The notes: generated by a model from the sequence alone, not told the origin. Shown: positions 8,383 through 16,475, numbered from the stretch's first letter. The stretch is 64,000 nucleotides of DNA from Coriobacteriaceae bacterium EMTCatB1 (GCA_001950395.1 BDLO01000001.1:372001-436000); one strand, 5' to 3'. A program made the numbers and translations.

Positions 8383-9403
8383 GGTGCTAGACAAAGTCAA
8401 GCTCTTCGCGGAACTCGTGAAGTTCGAGCACTCGATCTTCGCGCTCCCGTACGCGTACGTGGGTGCGCTGTACGGGGCGTCAGTGGCGTGGCTTGCGCCG
8501 TCGGGCGTGTGGCTGCGGGTGCGCGAGACGGTCCTCGGCTACCTGGGGCAGCACCTGGCCCTTGCGTGGACGTTTCAGGGAGACGCTCTCCCGCCGCAGG
8601 TGAGGCCCGTGAAGCTGCCGTGGGCCAGGGATGCCGTGACGCTCCTGCCGACGTGGTCTGCGCTGGCGTGGATCACGCTCGTCATGGTCGGGGCACGGGC
8701 GTTCGCCTTCGTGCTCAATCGCGCAATCGACAAGGAGATCGACGCGCGCAACCCGCGTACCGCTGGGCGCGCGGTCCCCGCAGGGCTCGTCAAGGCGTGG
8801 GAGCTGTGGCTGTTTGCGGCAGCGATGCTCGCGCTGTACCTCGTCGGGGTGTGGCAGCTCGCGCCGGTCGTTCGCCCGCTCGCGCCGATACCGCTCATCG
8901 CGTTCGTCGTCTACCCGTACACCAAGCGGTTCACGAACCTGTGCCACTACTGGCTGGGGATGTGCCTTGGTCTGGCGCCCGTCGGGGCGTGGCTCGCGGT
9001 GGGCGCTCCCGCGAACCATCCCGCGCCGTGGCTCATGGGAGCAGCCGTCGCGCTGTGGACGGCCGGGTTCGACATCATCTACGCCACCCAAGACGTCGAG
9101 TGCGACCGGCGGGACGGCGTGCACTCGATGCCGGCGGACGTCGGCGTCGCGCCGGCGTTGCGGCAGACGCGAGCCGTCCACGCGGCGACCGTCGTGCTGT
9201 TGGTGGCGGCAGGCGTTCTTGCAGGGGCTGGGCTGCCGTGGTTCCTCGGGGTGGCCGTCGCGGCGGGCTTGTTGTGGTACGAGAACTCGATCGTGAGCGC
9301 GGAGGACTTGAGCCGCGTGGATGCTGCGTTCTTCACCACGAACGGGATCATCGCCATCGTGGTGCTTCTCGGCGCGGTGGCCGACGTGTTGACGGGGGTG
9401 TGA
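8375..9403 (+). CDS. ubiA: UbiA-family prenyltransferase (MqnP-like)
   Basis: 342-residue polytopic membrane prenyltransferase. The two Asp-rich motifs that bind Mg-prenyl diphosphate are NRAIDKEIDARNPRTAGR (~residues 110-127) and DIIYATQDVECDR (~232-244). It starts within the end of ubiD (8-bp overlap) and is followed 3 bp later by ubiX. The paralogous enzymes prenylate 4-hydroxybenzoate or dihydroxynaphthoate; the operon with UbiD/UbiX suggests quinone synthesis, most simply menaquinone by the futalosine pathway. Odd feature: about 50 extra residues (~35-85) sit between the first helix and the first Asp-rich helix, making it longer than the usual ~290 aa. Confidence 0.88.
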   Translation: MGKVLDKVKLFAELVKFEHSIFALPYAYVGALYGASVAWLAPSGVWLRVRETVLGYLGQHLALAWTFQGDALPPQVRPVKLPWARDAVTLLPTWSALAWITLVMVGARAFAFVLNRAIDKEIDARNPRTAGRAVPAGLVKAWELWLFAAAMLALYLVGVWQLAPVVRPLAPIPLIAFVVYPYTKRFTNLCHYWLGMCLGLAPVGAWLAVGAPANHPAPWLMGAAVALWTAGFDIIYATQDVECDRRDGVHSMPADVGVAPALRQTRAVHAATVVLLVAAGVLAGAGLPWFLGVAVAAGLLWYENSIVSAEDLSRVDAAFFTTNGIIAIVVLLGAVADVLTGV

Positions 9404-9406
9404 GCG

Positions 9407-10012
9407 ATGGGGCGCATCGAACGGGCCGCGGTGATCGTCACGGGCGCGTCTGGCTCGGCGTACGGGCTTCGAGCCATCCAGCAGCTCGCTGACGGCGGCG
9501 CAGATACGGTGGCGATCTTCACACCCACGGGCGAAGCGGTGGCGAAGCACGAGGTGGGGCTGTTGCTCGATCCGCACGACCGGGCAGGCTCGCTCGCGGC
9601 GTTCCTTGCGTTGGGCCCCAGCGCTCGCGTGCGGGTCGCGGACGACGCCGACCTGTTCGACCCCGTGTCGAGCGGCTCGAACGCGCTCGATGCGGTGATC
9701 GTGGCGCCTGCGTCGATGGGCTTCGTGGCGTCGGCGGCTGCCGGCCTGGCGAGCGACCTTGCCGAGCGCGTGGTGGACGTGGCCCTCAAGGAGCGTCGGC
9801 CGGTGGTGTTCGTTCCGCGCGAGACGCCCTTGAACCTCATCCACCTGCGCAACCTCACGACGCTCGCCGAAGCGGGCGCGGCGATCGTGCCGGCGATGCC
9901 TGCGTACTACACCATGCCGAAGACCGTGGACGACATGGTGGACTTCGTGGTCGGTAAAGCGCTGGACGTCCTCGGGTTCCCGCACGAGCTCTTCAAGCCC
10001 TGGGGCTCGTAG
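9407..10012 (+). CDS. ubiX: UbiX-family flavin prenyltransferase
   Basis: 201 residues of the UbiX/Pad1 flavoprotein family, which makes prenylated FMN from FMN and dimethylallyl phosphate for UbiD. The N-terminal FMN-binding loop VTGASGSAYG, the VIVAPASMGFVASAAAG region and the late block VPRETPLNLIHLRN are all characteristic. ATG 9407 lies 3 bp after the prenyltransferase stop. Its place beside ubiD supports the cofactor-supply role. Presumably translated as the last enzyme gene of the quinone operon. Confidence 0.93.
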   Translation: MGRIERAAVIVTGASGSAYGLRAIQQLADGGADTVAIFTPTGEAVAKHEVGLLLDPHDRAGSLAAFLALGPSARVRVADDADLFDPVSSGSNALDAVIVAPASMGFVASAAAGLASDLAERVVDVALKERRPVVFVPRETPLNLIHLRNLTTLAEAGAAIVPAMPAYYTMPKTVDDMVDFVVGKALDVLGFPHELFKPWGS

Positions 10013-10113
10013 GTGCGCTTGACTTCGCTGTGCCCAACGGAGCACAATCGAGGAGCAAGCGGGTCATCGTAGCAGCAGACGCAGTATCAGTCGTAGCAGT
10101 GAAGGAGCAGGCC

Positions 10114-10266
10114 ATGACCCTTTCGCAGGCGCGGAAGCGCTACCCCCTGGTCCCACGCGAGATCGTGAAGTGGGCCGTCGAGAACATCCAGGATCCTGAT
10201 GCGCTTGCTCGCGGTCTGTACCGTCTGGAGCAGGCGCGCCGCATCCAGATCAAGTACGGCGTGTAA
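10114..10266 (+). CDS. Small hypothetical protein (50 aa)
   Basis: A 50-residue basic protein starting MTLSQARKRYPLVPREIVKW and ending RIQIKYGV. ATG 10114 has a good ribosome site (aaggag, 10102-10107); an upstream in-frame extension lacks one. It is predicted mostly helical with an Arg/Lys-rich C-terminus. I do not recognise a family. A strong hairpin terminator begins 5 bp after the stop, which supports it as the last gene of the transcription unit. Confidence 0.6.
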   Translation: MTLSQARKRYPLVPREIVKWAVENIQDPDALARGLYRLEQARRIQIKYGV

Positions 10267-10270
10267 GAGA

Positions 10271-10298
10271 AAGCCCCGACGCGCACGCGCCGGGGCTT
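10271..10298 (+). terminator. Hairpin terminator after the ubiDAX / small-protein unit
   Basis: Stem AAGCCCCG (10271-10278) pairs with CGGGGCTT (10291-10298), with an inner CGCG/CGCG pairing in the loop. It sits 5 bp beyond the small-protein stop and just before the convergent tRNA-Cys, so it may work in both directions. Confidence 0.75.
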
Positions 10299-10306
10299 GT
10301 CACTTC

Positions 10307-10380
10307 TGGAGGCGACGCCCGGATTCGAACCGGGGATAAGGGCTTTGCAGGCCCCTGCCTTGCCACTTGGCCACGTCGCC
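10307..10380 (-). tRNA. tRNA-Cys (GCA)
   Basis: 74 nt read on the minus strand. The acceptor stem GGCGACG/CGTCGCC, a T-arm with GGTTCGAATCC and an encoded CCA end are all present. The anticodon GCA (complement at 10346-10348) identifies cysteine. It is followed upstream on the same strand by tRNA-Gly, so the two are probably one transcript. Confidence 0.95.
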
Positions 10381-10460
10381 GTCGTCTTGGGGCTATCAAT
10401 CGAGAAGGTTGGCCCGTGCGGGCCCGTCTCGGCCTCGGACCAACCTTCCGAACGGTCATC

Positions 10461-10536
10461 TGGAGCGGACGACGGGACTCGAACCCGCGACCCCAACCTT
10501 GGCAAGGTTGTGCTCTACCAACTGAGCCACGTCCGC
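10461..10536 (-). tRNA. tRNA-Gly (GCC)
   Basis: 76 nt on the minus strand with acceptor stem GCGGACG/CGTCCGC, D-arm GGCTCAGTTGGTAGAGC, T-arm GGGTTCGAGTCCC and encoded CCA. The anticodon is GCC (complement at 10501-10503), giving glycine. It lies 80 bp from tRNA-Cys in the same orientation. Confidence 0.95.
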
Positions 10537-10653
10537 GCGCAACGCGTAGTCTAACAATGGGGCCGGATGCGTGCAAGGTGGGAGGCCGTGCGAAATTCGG
10601 GGTGGCGCGCGAGCGGGTTGCTGGTACAATATGCGTCGCTGTCCTTGACAGAC

Positions 10654-10728
10654 GGGCGCTTAGCTCAGGGGGAGAGCACTTCCTTGACGCGGAAGGGGTC
10701 GTAGGTTCAAATCCTACAGCGCCCACCA
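10654..10728 (+). tRNA. tRNA-Val (GAC)
   Basis: 75 nt with acceptor stem GGGCGCT/AGCGCCC, D-arm AGCTCAGGGGGAGAGC, T-arm TAGGTTCAAATCCTA and CCA encoded. Anticodon GAC (10686-10688) reads valine codons. A TACAAT box at 10625-10630 is a plausible -10 element. A strong terminator follows at 10745. The accessory cassette-like stretch begins downstream. Confidence 0.95.
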
Positions 10729-10744
10729 TCGAAACCCCGGTGTG

Positions 10745-10788
10745 GGGGCGGTATCGGTCAGAGCGCCGATGCCGCCCCGCTTGTTTTT
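10745..10788 (+). terminator. Rho-independent terminator after tRNA-Val
   Basis: GGGGCGGTATCGG (10745-10757) pairs with CCGATGCCGCCCC (10766-10778) with one G-T wobble, followed by GCTTGTTTTT. It ends the tRNA-Val transcript. Confidence 0.88.
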
Positions 10789-11025
10789 CGGGCAGGAGTG
10801 GGGTGGTGCGATCGGGAGGGTGGCGGCTGGAGGAGGGCAGGGGCTGAGCTGCGTGGCGGGCCGTCTGCGAAGATGGGGCTGGTTGTTGGGTGTCAGACGG
10901 ATGGCTAGACTGAAGCGGGGAGCCGCACCGAGGGGCTATGCGGTTCCGGTAAAGGAGTGTTAGGTGCTGTGTCAGTGCTCGGTGCAACAATCGGCCTCAG
11001 ACATGGTAATGAGAAGGAGTCTGCG
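10789..11025 (+). other. Intergenic region with possible cassette-start core site
   Basis: No convincing gene was found in this 237-bp region. GTTAGGT at 10959-10965 matches the integron R' core consensus GTTRRRY and precedes the first accessory gene. TAGACT (10907-10912 region) resembles the -10-like TAGACT that also occurs inside two of the downstream attC-like sites. A clear L''/L' pairing was not found here, so this is only a candidate left boundary of the cassette array. Confidence 0.35.
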
Positions 11026-11445
11026 ATGGATTGCTGGCGGACAGTCCGCAAGGGTGGATTTGATATCCACGTGTCGTACGGGCACACTTACTCGAACAAC
11101 CTCTACGCCTACAACACTCGTGTCCGCGGGGAGCCGCAGCTGGAGATCGAGGTCGACCTCAACCCCAATCTTCGTAGGCGCGACAAGGATTCGAGCATGG
11201 CGCTTGACGCCAGGGAGCTCGCGGACGGCGGCATCGCCCGACTCAAACTCTTCCAAATTGACGACCCGAAGCTCCTCGGCGCGCTCGAGGTCATCGGCCG
11301 GGAACTCGGCGGCTTGCCCGAGACTTGGCTACTTACCGTGCTGTTGAACGGCACCCACAGATTTCGCGTCACTCCAGAACTCAAGCAGTCGGGGGCGTGG
11401 ACATCCCTATTGCTCCACGTGGACGAATCTGATACACGCGGCTAA
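11026..11445 (+). CDS. Hypothetical protein in cassette-like position
   Basis: 139 residues, unrecognised. The protein begins MDCWRTVRKGGFDIHVSYGH and has no signal peptide or membrane segment. It reads as a mixed alpha/beta cytosolic protein with many Asp, Arg and Leu. ATG 11026 has a good ribosome site (aaggag, 11014-11019); upstream in-frame starts do not. Its stop lies inside the first clear attC-like site (11440-11524), exactly where a gene-cassette ORF would end. It could belong to the many functionless-so-far integron cassette proteins; no function can be given. Confidence 0.65.
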   Translation: MDCWRTVRKGGFDIHVSYGHTYSNNLYAYNTRVRGEPQLEIEVDLNPNLRRRDKDSSMALDARELADGGIARLKLFQIDDPKLLGALEVIGRELGGLPETWLLTVLLNGTHRFRVTPELKQSGAWTSLLLHVDESDTRG

Positions 11446-11524
11446 CAAACGCATCCAGCTGACGCGCAGAAGCGCTAGACTGAGTGGACGGCATCGGCGG
11501 GCAGCTGATGCGCAAGTGTTGGGT
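11440..11524 (+). repeat. attC-like integron recombination site 1
   Basis: Ordered attC features: R''-like GGCTAAC (11440-11446), L'' GCATCcAGCTG (11451-11461), central spacer, L' CAGCTGATGC (11502-11511) and R' GTTGGGT (11518-11524, matching GTTRRRY). L'' and L' are complementary except for one extra C, the extrahelical base typical of folded attC strands. It is roughly three-quarters identical, with short gaps, to the element at 15256-15341. R'' deviates from RYYYAAC at its second base. Confidence 0.7.
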
Positions 11525-11556
11525 CGCTTGTTGAGGCAAACTGAGACTAGTGAACC

Positions 11557-14500
11557 ATGGACAGTCTTCTAAAGACCTACCTTAGCTCTATTGCAGACCT
11601 CACTCGGCGTGGCGATGCTCGTGAGGAAAGTTACTACCCCGTGCTCAAGACGTTGCTCGAAGGTACCAGTCAGGAGCAGGGGCGAGCCATTCAGGTCACC
11701 GTCCTGCCGAAAAAGACCGAAGCCGGCAATCCCGATTTCCGCGTTTGGGACGGCTCGCATCAGGTCATCGGCTATATTGAGGCCAAAGCGCCGGGGGCAA
11801 CACTGGACAAGGTCGAGACCTCGGAGCAACTCCAGCGTTACCTGCATACCTTCCCCAACCTGATCCTGACCGATTTCTACGAGTTCCGCCTGTACCGCCA
11901 GGGCGTGCCGATCGAGCGCGCTGTGCTTGACCGTCCATTCAACGCGCAGACGGTCAAGACGAAACCGCCCGCCGAACAGGTCGAGGCGCTCATACACCTG
12001 CTGGAGACCTTCTTCTCTTTCGCGCTGCCGCCCACGCTGACTTCCGAGGCGCTCTCGGTCGAACTGGCGCGGCGCACCCGTTTCCTGCGCGATCAGGTCA
12101 TCTTGCTAGAACTGGCAGAACAAGTCGCAAAACAGCAGGGCGACCTCTATGGCTTCTACGATGCCTTCAAAGAATACCTCGTCTCCGGCCTGACCGAAGC
12201 GCAATTCGCCGACCTCTATGCTCAGACCATCACCTACGGTCTCTTTGCCGCCCGCACCCGCGCCCAAGGCCCTTTCAACCGCCAGATGGCTTATGCGCTC
12301 ATCCCCCCGACCATCGGCATCTTGCGCGATGTCTTCCATTTCATCTCCCTTGGCAGGCCCTCGCCGCAGATGGAAGTCATCGTGGACGACATCGCCGCCG
12401 TGTTGAACGCCGCCGATGTGCAGGCCATCCTGACGCAATACTACCGCCAGGGCAAAGGGGATGACCCCATCCTGCACTTCTACGAGACCTTCCTGGCCGA
12501 GTACGATCCCGAAACCCGCGAACGGCGCGGCGTCTATTACACTCCCCAGCCGGTGGTGAACTACATTGTGCGCGCGGTGCATCAGTTGTTGAAAGATCGC
12601 TTTGGATTATCCGACGGCCTGGCCGATGCGCGCGTCACCCTGCTCGATCCGGCCGCCGGCACGCTCACTTTCCCCGCCGAAGCGATCCGCCTAGCCTTCC
12701 AGGAGTTCACCGGCAAGTACGGTGAGGGTGCAAAAGAGACCTTCCTGCAGCAGCACATCCTGCCGCACTTTTACGCCTTCGAGTTGATGATGGCTCCCTA
12801 TGCCATCGGCCACATCAAGATCGGTTTCCTGCTCGAGGCGTTGGGAACGCCCTTGCGCAAGGGCGAGCGCGTCCAGTTCTACCTGACCAACACGCTGGAG
12901 ATGGAGGATCTGCTGCAGACCCCCATCCCCGGTCTGGCTTCGCTCAGTGAAGAGAGCCATCACGCGGCTCAGGTCAAGAGAAGCACGATTCTGGTCATCC
13001 TGGGCAATCCGCCTTATTCCGGCATTTCCGCCAACCAGAACAAGTGGACGGAACGCTTGCTCAAGACCGATCTGGACGGCGCCCAGAGTTACTACACGGT
13101 GGACGGCAAGCCGCTGGGCGAGCGCAACCCCAAATGGCTACAGGATGACTACGTCAAGTTCCTGCGCCTCGCCCAGTGGAAAATTCACGAGGCCGGGCGC
13201 GGTGTCGTGGCGATGATCACCAACCACAGCTACCTGGACAACCCCACCTTCCGCGGCATGCGCCAGAGTCTGCTCAAGACCTTTGACGAAATCTACATCC
13301 TCGACCTGCACGGCAACAGCCTGAAGCGCGAGACCGCCCCCGGCGGCGGCCCGGATGAAAACGTCTTCGACATCCGCCAGGGCGTGGCCATTGGTATCTT
13401 CATCAAGCACGGCAACGAGGGGAAGCGCGGCGTTTACCACGCCGACCTCTACGGCAAACGAGAAGACAAATACCGCTGGCTCGAAACGCACGACCTGACT
13501 AGCGCTGGTTATCAGCCCATCCAACCCACCTCGCCCTATTACTTCTTGATTCCGCGCGCCACAGCGAACCTGCACGCCTACCAGTCTTGGCCATCCGTGC
13601 CGGAGATTTTCTCCGTGAACAGCGTCGGTATCGTCACGGCGCGGGATGGTTTTGTCATTGCTTTCGAGAAGACCGAACTGCAAAACCGTGTCCTGCAATT
13701 CCAGAACATACAGGGTTTGCCCGATGAAGTACTGGCGCAGGCGTATCACCTGAAAGACAAGGCCGGTTGGTCTTTAAGCGCGGCGCGCAAACGCATCCAG
13801 GCCGAGAGCAACCCAGAGGCGCACGTTCACCCCATCCTGTATCGCCCGTTCGATGTGCGCTACATTCTCTACCACGAAGCCGTCATCGAACGCCCTCGCC
13901 CCGAAGTCATGCGCCACATGCTGGCAGGGGAGAATGTGGCGCTGGTGATGCCTAGGCGGGTGGAGCATGTAGGCACGTGGCAACACGTATTGATTAGCGA
14001 CCGGCTAGTTGAGCATGTTGCTGTTTCCCTGAAGACAATTGACTATTGCTTCCCCCTCTACCTCTACCCCTCTGCCACCGCGCCGGATATGTTCCAGCAG
14101 GCCAGGAGGGCCAATCTGGCTGAATGGCTGCTGCCCGAACTCGTCGCGGCCTATGACTTCACCCCCACGCCGGAAGAGGTGCTAGCGTACATCTACGCCG
14201 TGCTTTACAGCCCGGCCTACCGCCAGAAGTACGCCGCCGAACTACGCATTGACTTCCCGCGCGTCCCCTTCACCGCCGATGCCGACCTGTTCCGCCAGAT
14301 GGCTGCGCTGGGGCAGGAGTTGATTGACCTGCATCTGCTGCGCACAGTCCCCGCCCAACCGGGCGTCAAATACCAGGGCCAGGGCAGTGATCGGATCGAA
14401 TTCGTGCGCTACGACCCGCAGAGCGGGCGTGTCCACATCAACCGCGATAAGTACTTTGAGGGCATCACGCCGGAGATGTGGAACTATCAGATCGGCGGCT

Positions 14501-14658
14501 ACCAGGTGCTGGAAAAGTACCTGAAAGACCGCAAGGGCCGCCAGATGGACGACCCTGTGCGCTATATCCACATCGCCGCTGCGATTGAGCGCACAATAGA
14601 CATTCAGGCTCAAATTGAGCAGGCGTATCCACAAGTGGAAGTCAATGTCTTGCCGTGA
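11557..14658 (+). CDS. Single-chain restriction-modification enzyme (type IIG/ISP-like N6-adenine methyltransferase)
   Basis: 1033 residues. An N-terminal nuclease-like region has the PD-(D/E)XK pattern GNPDFRVW...GYIEAK (residues ~57-78). The central N6-adenine methyltransferase has motif I LLDPAAGTLTFP (~362-373) and motif IV GNPPYSG (~482-488). The C-terminal ~350 residues resemble target-recognition regions of type ISP/IIG enzymes. No helicase motifs are seen. Such proteins modify self DNA and cut unmodified phage DNA. The lower GC and different codon endings compared with neighbours suggest transfer. It lies between two attC-like sites, and at 3.1 kb would be an unusually large cassette. 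The ribosome site is weak. Confidence 0.85.
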   Translation: MDSLLKTYLSSIADLTRRGDAREESYYPVLKTLLEGTSQEQGRAIQVTVLPKKTEAGNPDFRVWDGSHQVIGYIEAKAPGATLDKVETSEQLQRYLHTFPNLILTDFYEFRLYRQGVPIERAVLDRPFNAQTVKTKPPAEQVEALIHLLETFFSFALPPTLTSEALSVELARRTRFLRDQVILLELAEQVAKQQGDLYGFYDAFKEYLVSGLTEAQFADLYAQTITYGLFAARTRAQGPFNRQMAYALIPPTIGILRDVFHFISLGRPSPQMEVIVDDIAAVLNAADVQAILTQYYRQGKGDDPILHFYETFLAEYDPETRERRGVYYTPQPVVNYIVRAVHQLLKDRFGLSDGLADARVTLLDPAAGTLTFPAEAIRLAFQEFTGKYGEGAKETFLQQHILPHFYAFELMMAPYAIGHIKIGFLLEALGTPLRKGERVQFYLTNTLEMEDLLQTPIPGLASLSEESHHAAQVKRSTILVILGNPPYSGISANQNKWTERLLKTDLDGAQSYYTVDGKPLGERNPKWLQDDYVKFLRLAQWKIHEAGRGVVAMITNHSYLDNPTFRGMRQSLLKTFDEIYILDLHGNSLKRETAPGGGPDENVFDIRQGVAIGIFIKHGNEGKRGVYHADLYGKREDKYRWLETHDLTSAGYQPIQPTSPYYFLIPRATANLHAYQSWPSVPEIFSVNSVGIVTARDGFVIAFEKTELQNRVLQFQNIQGLPDEVLAQAYHLKDKAGWSLSAARKRIQAESNPEAHVHPILYRPFDVRYILYHEAVIERPRPEVMRHMLAGENVALVMPRRVEHVGTWQHVLISDRLVEHVAVSLKTIDYCFPLYLYPSATAPDMFQQARRANLAEWLLPELVAAYDFTPTPEEVLAYIYAVLYSPAYRQKYAAELRIDFPRVPFTADADLFRQMAALGQELIDLHLLRTVPAQPGVKYQGQGSDRIEFVRYDPQSGRVHINRDKYFEGITPEMWNYQIGGYQVLEKYLKDRKGRQMDDPVRYIHIAAAIERTIDIQAQIEQAYPQVEVNVLP

Positions 14659-14660
14659 GG

Positions 14661-14732
14661 GCGACCCGGCCCGCGCTTGCAGCCGACCACTTCGCGCTCG
14701 CTTCGCGGCCGCTGAAGCGCAAGTCGCTAGGT
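14661..14732 (+). repeat. Degenerate attC-like site
   Basis: Directly after the restriction-modification stop. GCGCTTgCAGC (14673-14683) pairs with GCTGAAGCGC (14711-14720) except for one extra G, the same single-base bulge seen in the other two sites. It is followed by AAGTC and GCTAGGT (14726-14732), one base from the GTTRRRY core. The R''-like half is poorly conserved. Confidence 0.5.
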
Positions 14733-14760
14733 GTAGCCGCAGGAATCTTCGGGGGTCCGC

Positions 14761-15243
14761 TTGGTCTGGGTCATTTGGCCGCTGTTGGCGTGGGGCCTCA
14801 CAGCGCTTGTGAGCAAGCTCCTCGGCACTCGTCTTGCCGCGGCCGGCGGGCGTCTCCCTCTGGCTATGCGGATGGTAATCGTCCTTGGGTCGGGAGCGAT
14901 TTCGTTCGCGTTGTTCTGGTGGCTGTTCGACGTCCCGGGATTCCTGGAGAGCCAGCGTCTCATTGCACGAGGGGACTTGGAGGCGGCAGTACGGGCACAT
15001 CACCCTCTTTGGAATCCGGATCCAATGGTGGTGTTCCAGATAGCCCTGCTCGCCCTGTCGGTTCTGGGCATACACATGGCAGCGCGACCCGCCTGGTGGT
15101 TCAGGAACGGCTTCCCCGGCAAGGCTCCCGATGACGTGGCTGTAGACCACCGGGCTGTTCGAAGGTTCCGGGTCTACGGTGTCCTCATCGCGGCGGCTGG
15201 TCTCTTCGCGGTGGCGGCTACTGCTCTCACGTTCTTGAAGTAG
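14761..15243 (+). CDS. Hypothetical polytopic membrane protein
   Basis: 160 residues from a TTG start preceded by a gggggt ribosome-like sequence at 14751-14756. Four hydrophobic stretches (about residues 1-20, 35-55, 88-107 and 135-157) suggest 3-4 membrane helices, separated by an acidic/His loop. I do not recognise a family. It is bracketed by a degenerate attC-like site upstream and a clearer one starting 12 bp after the stop, so it looks like single-gene cassette cargo. The start is uncertain. Confidence 0.55.
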   Translation: MVWVIWPLLAWGLTALVSKLLGTRLAAAGGRLPLAMRMVIVLGSGAISFALFWWLFDVPGFLESQRLIARGDLEAAVRAHHPLWNPDPMVVFQIALLALSVLGIHMAARPAWWFRNGFPGKAPDDVAVDHRAVRRFRVYGVLIAAAGLFAVAATALTFLK

Positions 15244-15255
15244 GAGTCGGGCGAC

Positions 15256-15341
15256 AGCTAACAAGCGCATCCAGCTGAGGCGCACGAGGTAGACTGACTA
15301 AGACGGCATCGGAGCGCAGCTGAGGCGCCAAGGCGTCAGGT
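15256..15341 (+). repeat. attC-like integron recombination site 2
   Basis: 86 bp, co-linear with the 11440-11524 element: AGCTAAC (15256-15262), L'' GCGCATCcAGCTG, shared TAGACTGA and CGGCATCGG blocks, L' CAGCTGAGGCGC (15317-15328) and GTCAGGT (15335-15341) at the R' position. The extra C in L'' is retained. R' carries C where GTTRRRY expects T, so the site may be weak or decayed. Confidence 0.65.
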
Positions 15342-15382
15342 AGCGACGCAACGACAGTACGTGTCGACGGCGAGGAGAAGAG

Positions 15383-16327
15383 ATGAAGCAGCCATTGGCA
15401 AAGCTCAAGAGACTTGACCCTAGGACTGTGTGGCCTAGCGAGCCGCGCGATTTCACGCCGTGGCTCGCTGAGAACATCGGCATGTTGGGTGAAGTGCTCG
15501 GAACGGATCTCGAAGTCACTGCGACTGAACAGAGCGTTGGAGATTTCTCTCTAGACATCCTTGCTAAGGACTTGTCCACGGGAGACGCTGTCGTAATCGA
15601 AAACCAGTACGGTTCGACCGACCATGATCACCTGGGGAAGCTTCTCACGTACGCATCCGGAGTAGAGGCCTCCATGCTCGTATGGATCGCCCAACAGATC
15701 CGGGACGAGCACCGACAGGCTTTGGAGTGGCTTAACGAGAGGACTGATTCCTCAACCTCGTTCTTCGCAATCGCCCTTAAGGTGCTGCAGATTGGTGACT
15801 CGCCGCCTGCAGTGAACCTCAATCCCATCGTCTTTCCCAACAAGTGGCAAAAGGCGACGCGCCGAGCCAGCCAAAGCCCGACGCCGAGAGGGCAGGCGTA
15901 TCAGCGGTTCTTCCAGGGACTCACTGACGAACTTCGGGAGCGGCACAAGTTCACCAAGAGCCACATCGCGCAACCTCAGAACTGGGCATCTTTCGCCTCT
16001 GGCGTTTCAGGAATCACCTATGCCGCTGTGTTTGCCCAGGGTGATCGTGTCCGCGTAGAGCTCTACATCGATCAGGGAGACGCTCAGAGGAACAAGGAGA
16101 TTTTCGACGGACTGCTCCTGAAACAACATGAGATTGAGAAGGAACTGGGCGAGGAGCTTTCCTGGGAGAGGCTCGACGACAAGAGGGCCTCACGTATAGC
16201 CGTGTACCGCGACGGATCAATCGAAGCGGATGAGCAGACTCTAGCTGAACTGCACAAGTGGATGATCGAACAGCTGCTTGCGTTCAAGCGCGTGTTCACG
16301 CCGTATCTCAAGGAGCTGACAGCATGA
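15383..16327 (+). CDS. DUF4268 PD-(D/E)XK-like nuclease-fold protein
   Basis: 314 residues. The N-terminal ~110 residues look like a PD-(D/E)XK fold: GDFSLDILAKD (residues ~52-62) followed by VVIENQYGSTDHDHLGKL (~70-87), with E-x-Q replacing the usual E-x-K. The C-terminal half (~175-310) matches the DUF4268 type often found near defence genes. A role in DNA cleavage or defence is inferred only from fold and context. ATG 15383 follows gaggagaag (15371-15379). GC is lower than in host genes. The gene sits 42 bp after an attC-like site; no clear attC follows its stop. Confidence 0.7.
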   Translation: MKQPLAKLKRLDPRTVWPSEPRDFTPWLAENIGMLGEVLGTDLEVTATEQSVGDFSLDILAKDLSTGDAVVIENQYGSTDHDHLGKLLTYASGVEASMLVWIAQQIRDEHRQALEWLNERTDSSTSFFAIALKVLQIGDSPPAVNLNPIVFPNKWQKATRRASQSPTPRGQAYQRFFQGLTDELRERHKFTKSHIAQPQNWASFASGVSGITYAAVFAQGDRVRVELYIDQGDAQRNKEIFDGLLLKQHEIEKELGEELSWERLDDKRASRIAVYRDGSIEADEQTLAELHKWMIEQLLAFKRVFTPYLKELTA

Positions 16328-16475
16328 AAGGGTGGCCGCTGGCAGCCTTCAGCTTGCTGCCGACGACCTTGTAGCGGCCTCCGGGGTTCGCTCAGATGGG
16401 CGATGAATGTCCCTGGAATCTGTATGCTAGGGAGGGCGCTGGCTGAATAGCGCCGCCGCTGCCGGCTGAGACGGA
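16328..16475 (+). other. Short intergenic stretch with inverted repeat
   Basis: No gene was recognised. GGCCGCT near 16335 and AGCGGCC near 16372 form a loose inverted repeat that could be a transcript hairpin after the DUF4268 gene. It does not show the attC architecture of the three upstream sites. Confidence 0.3.
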
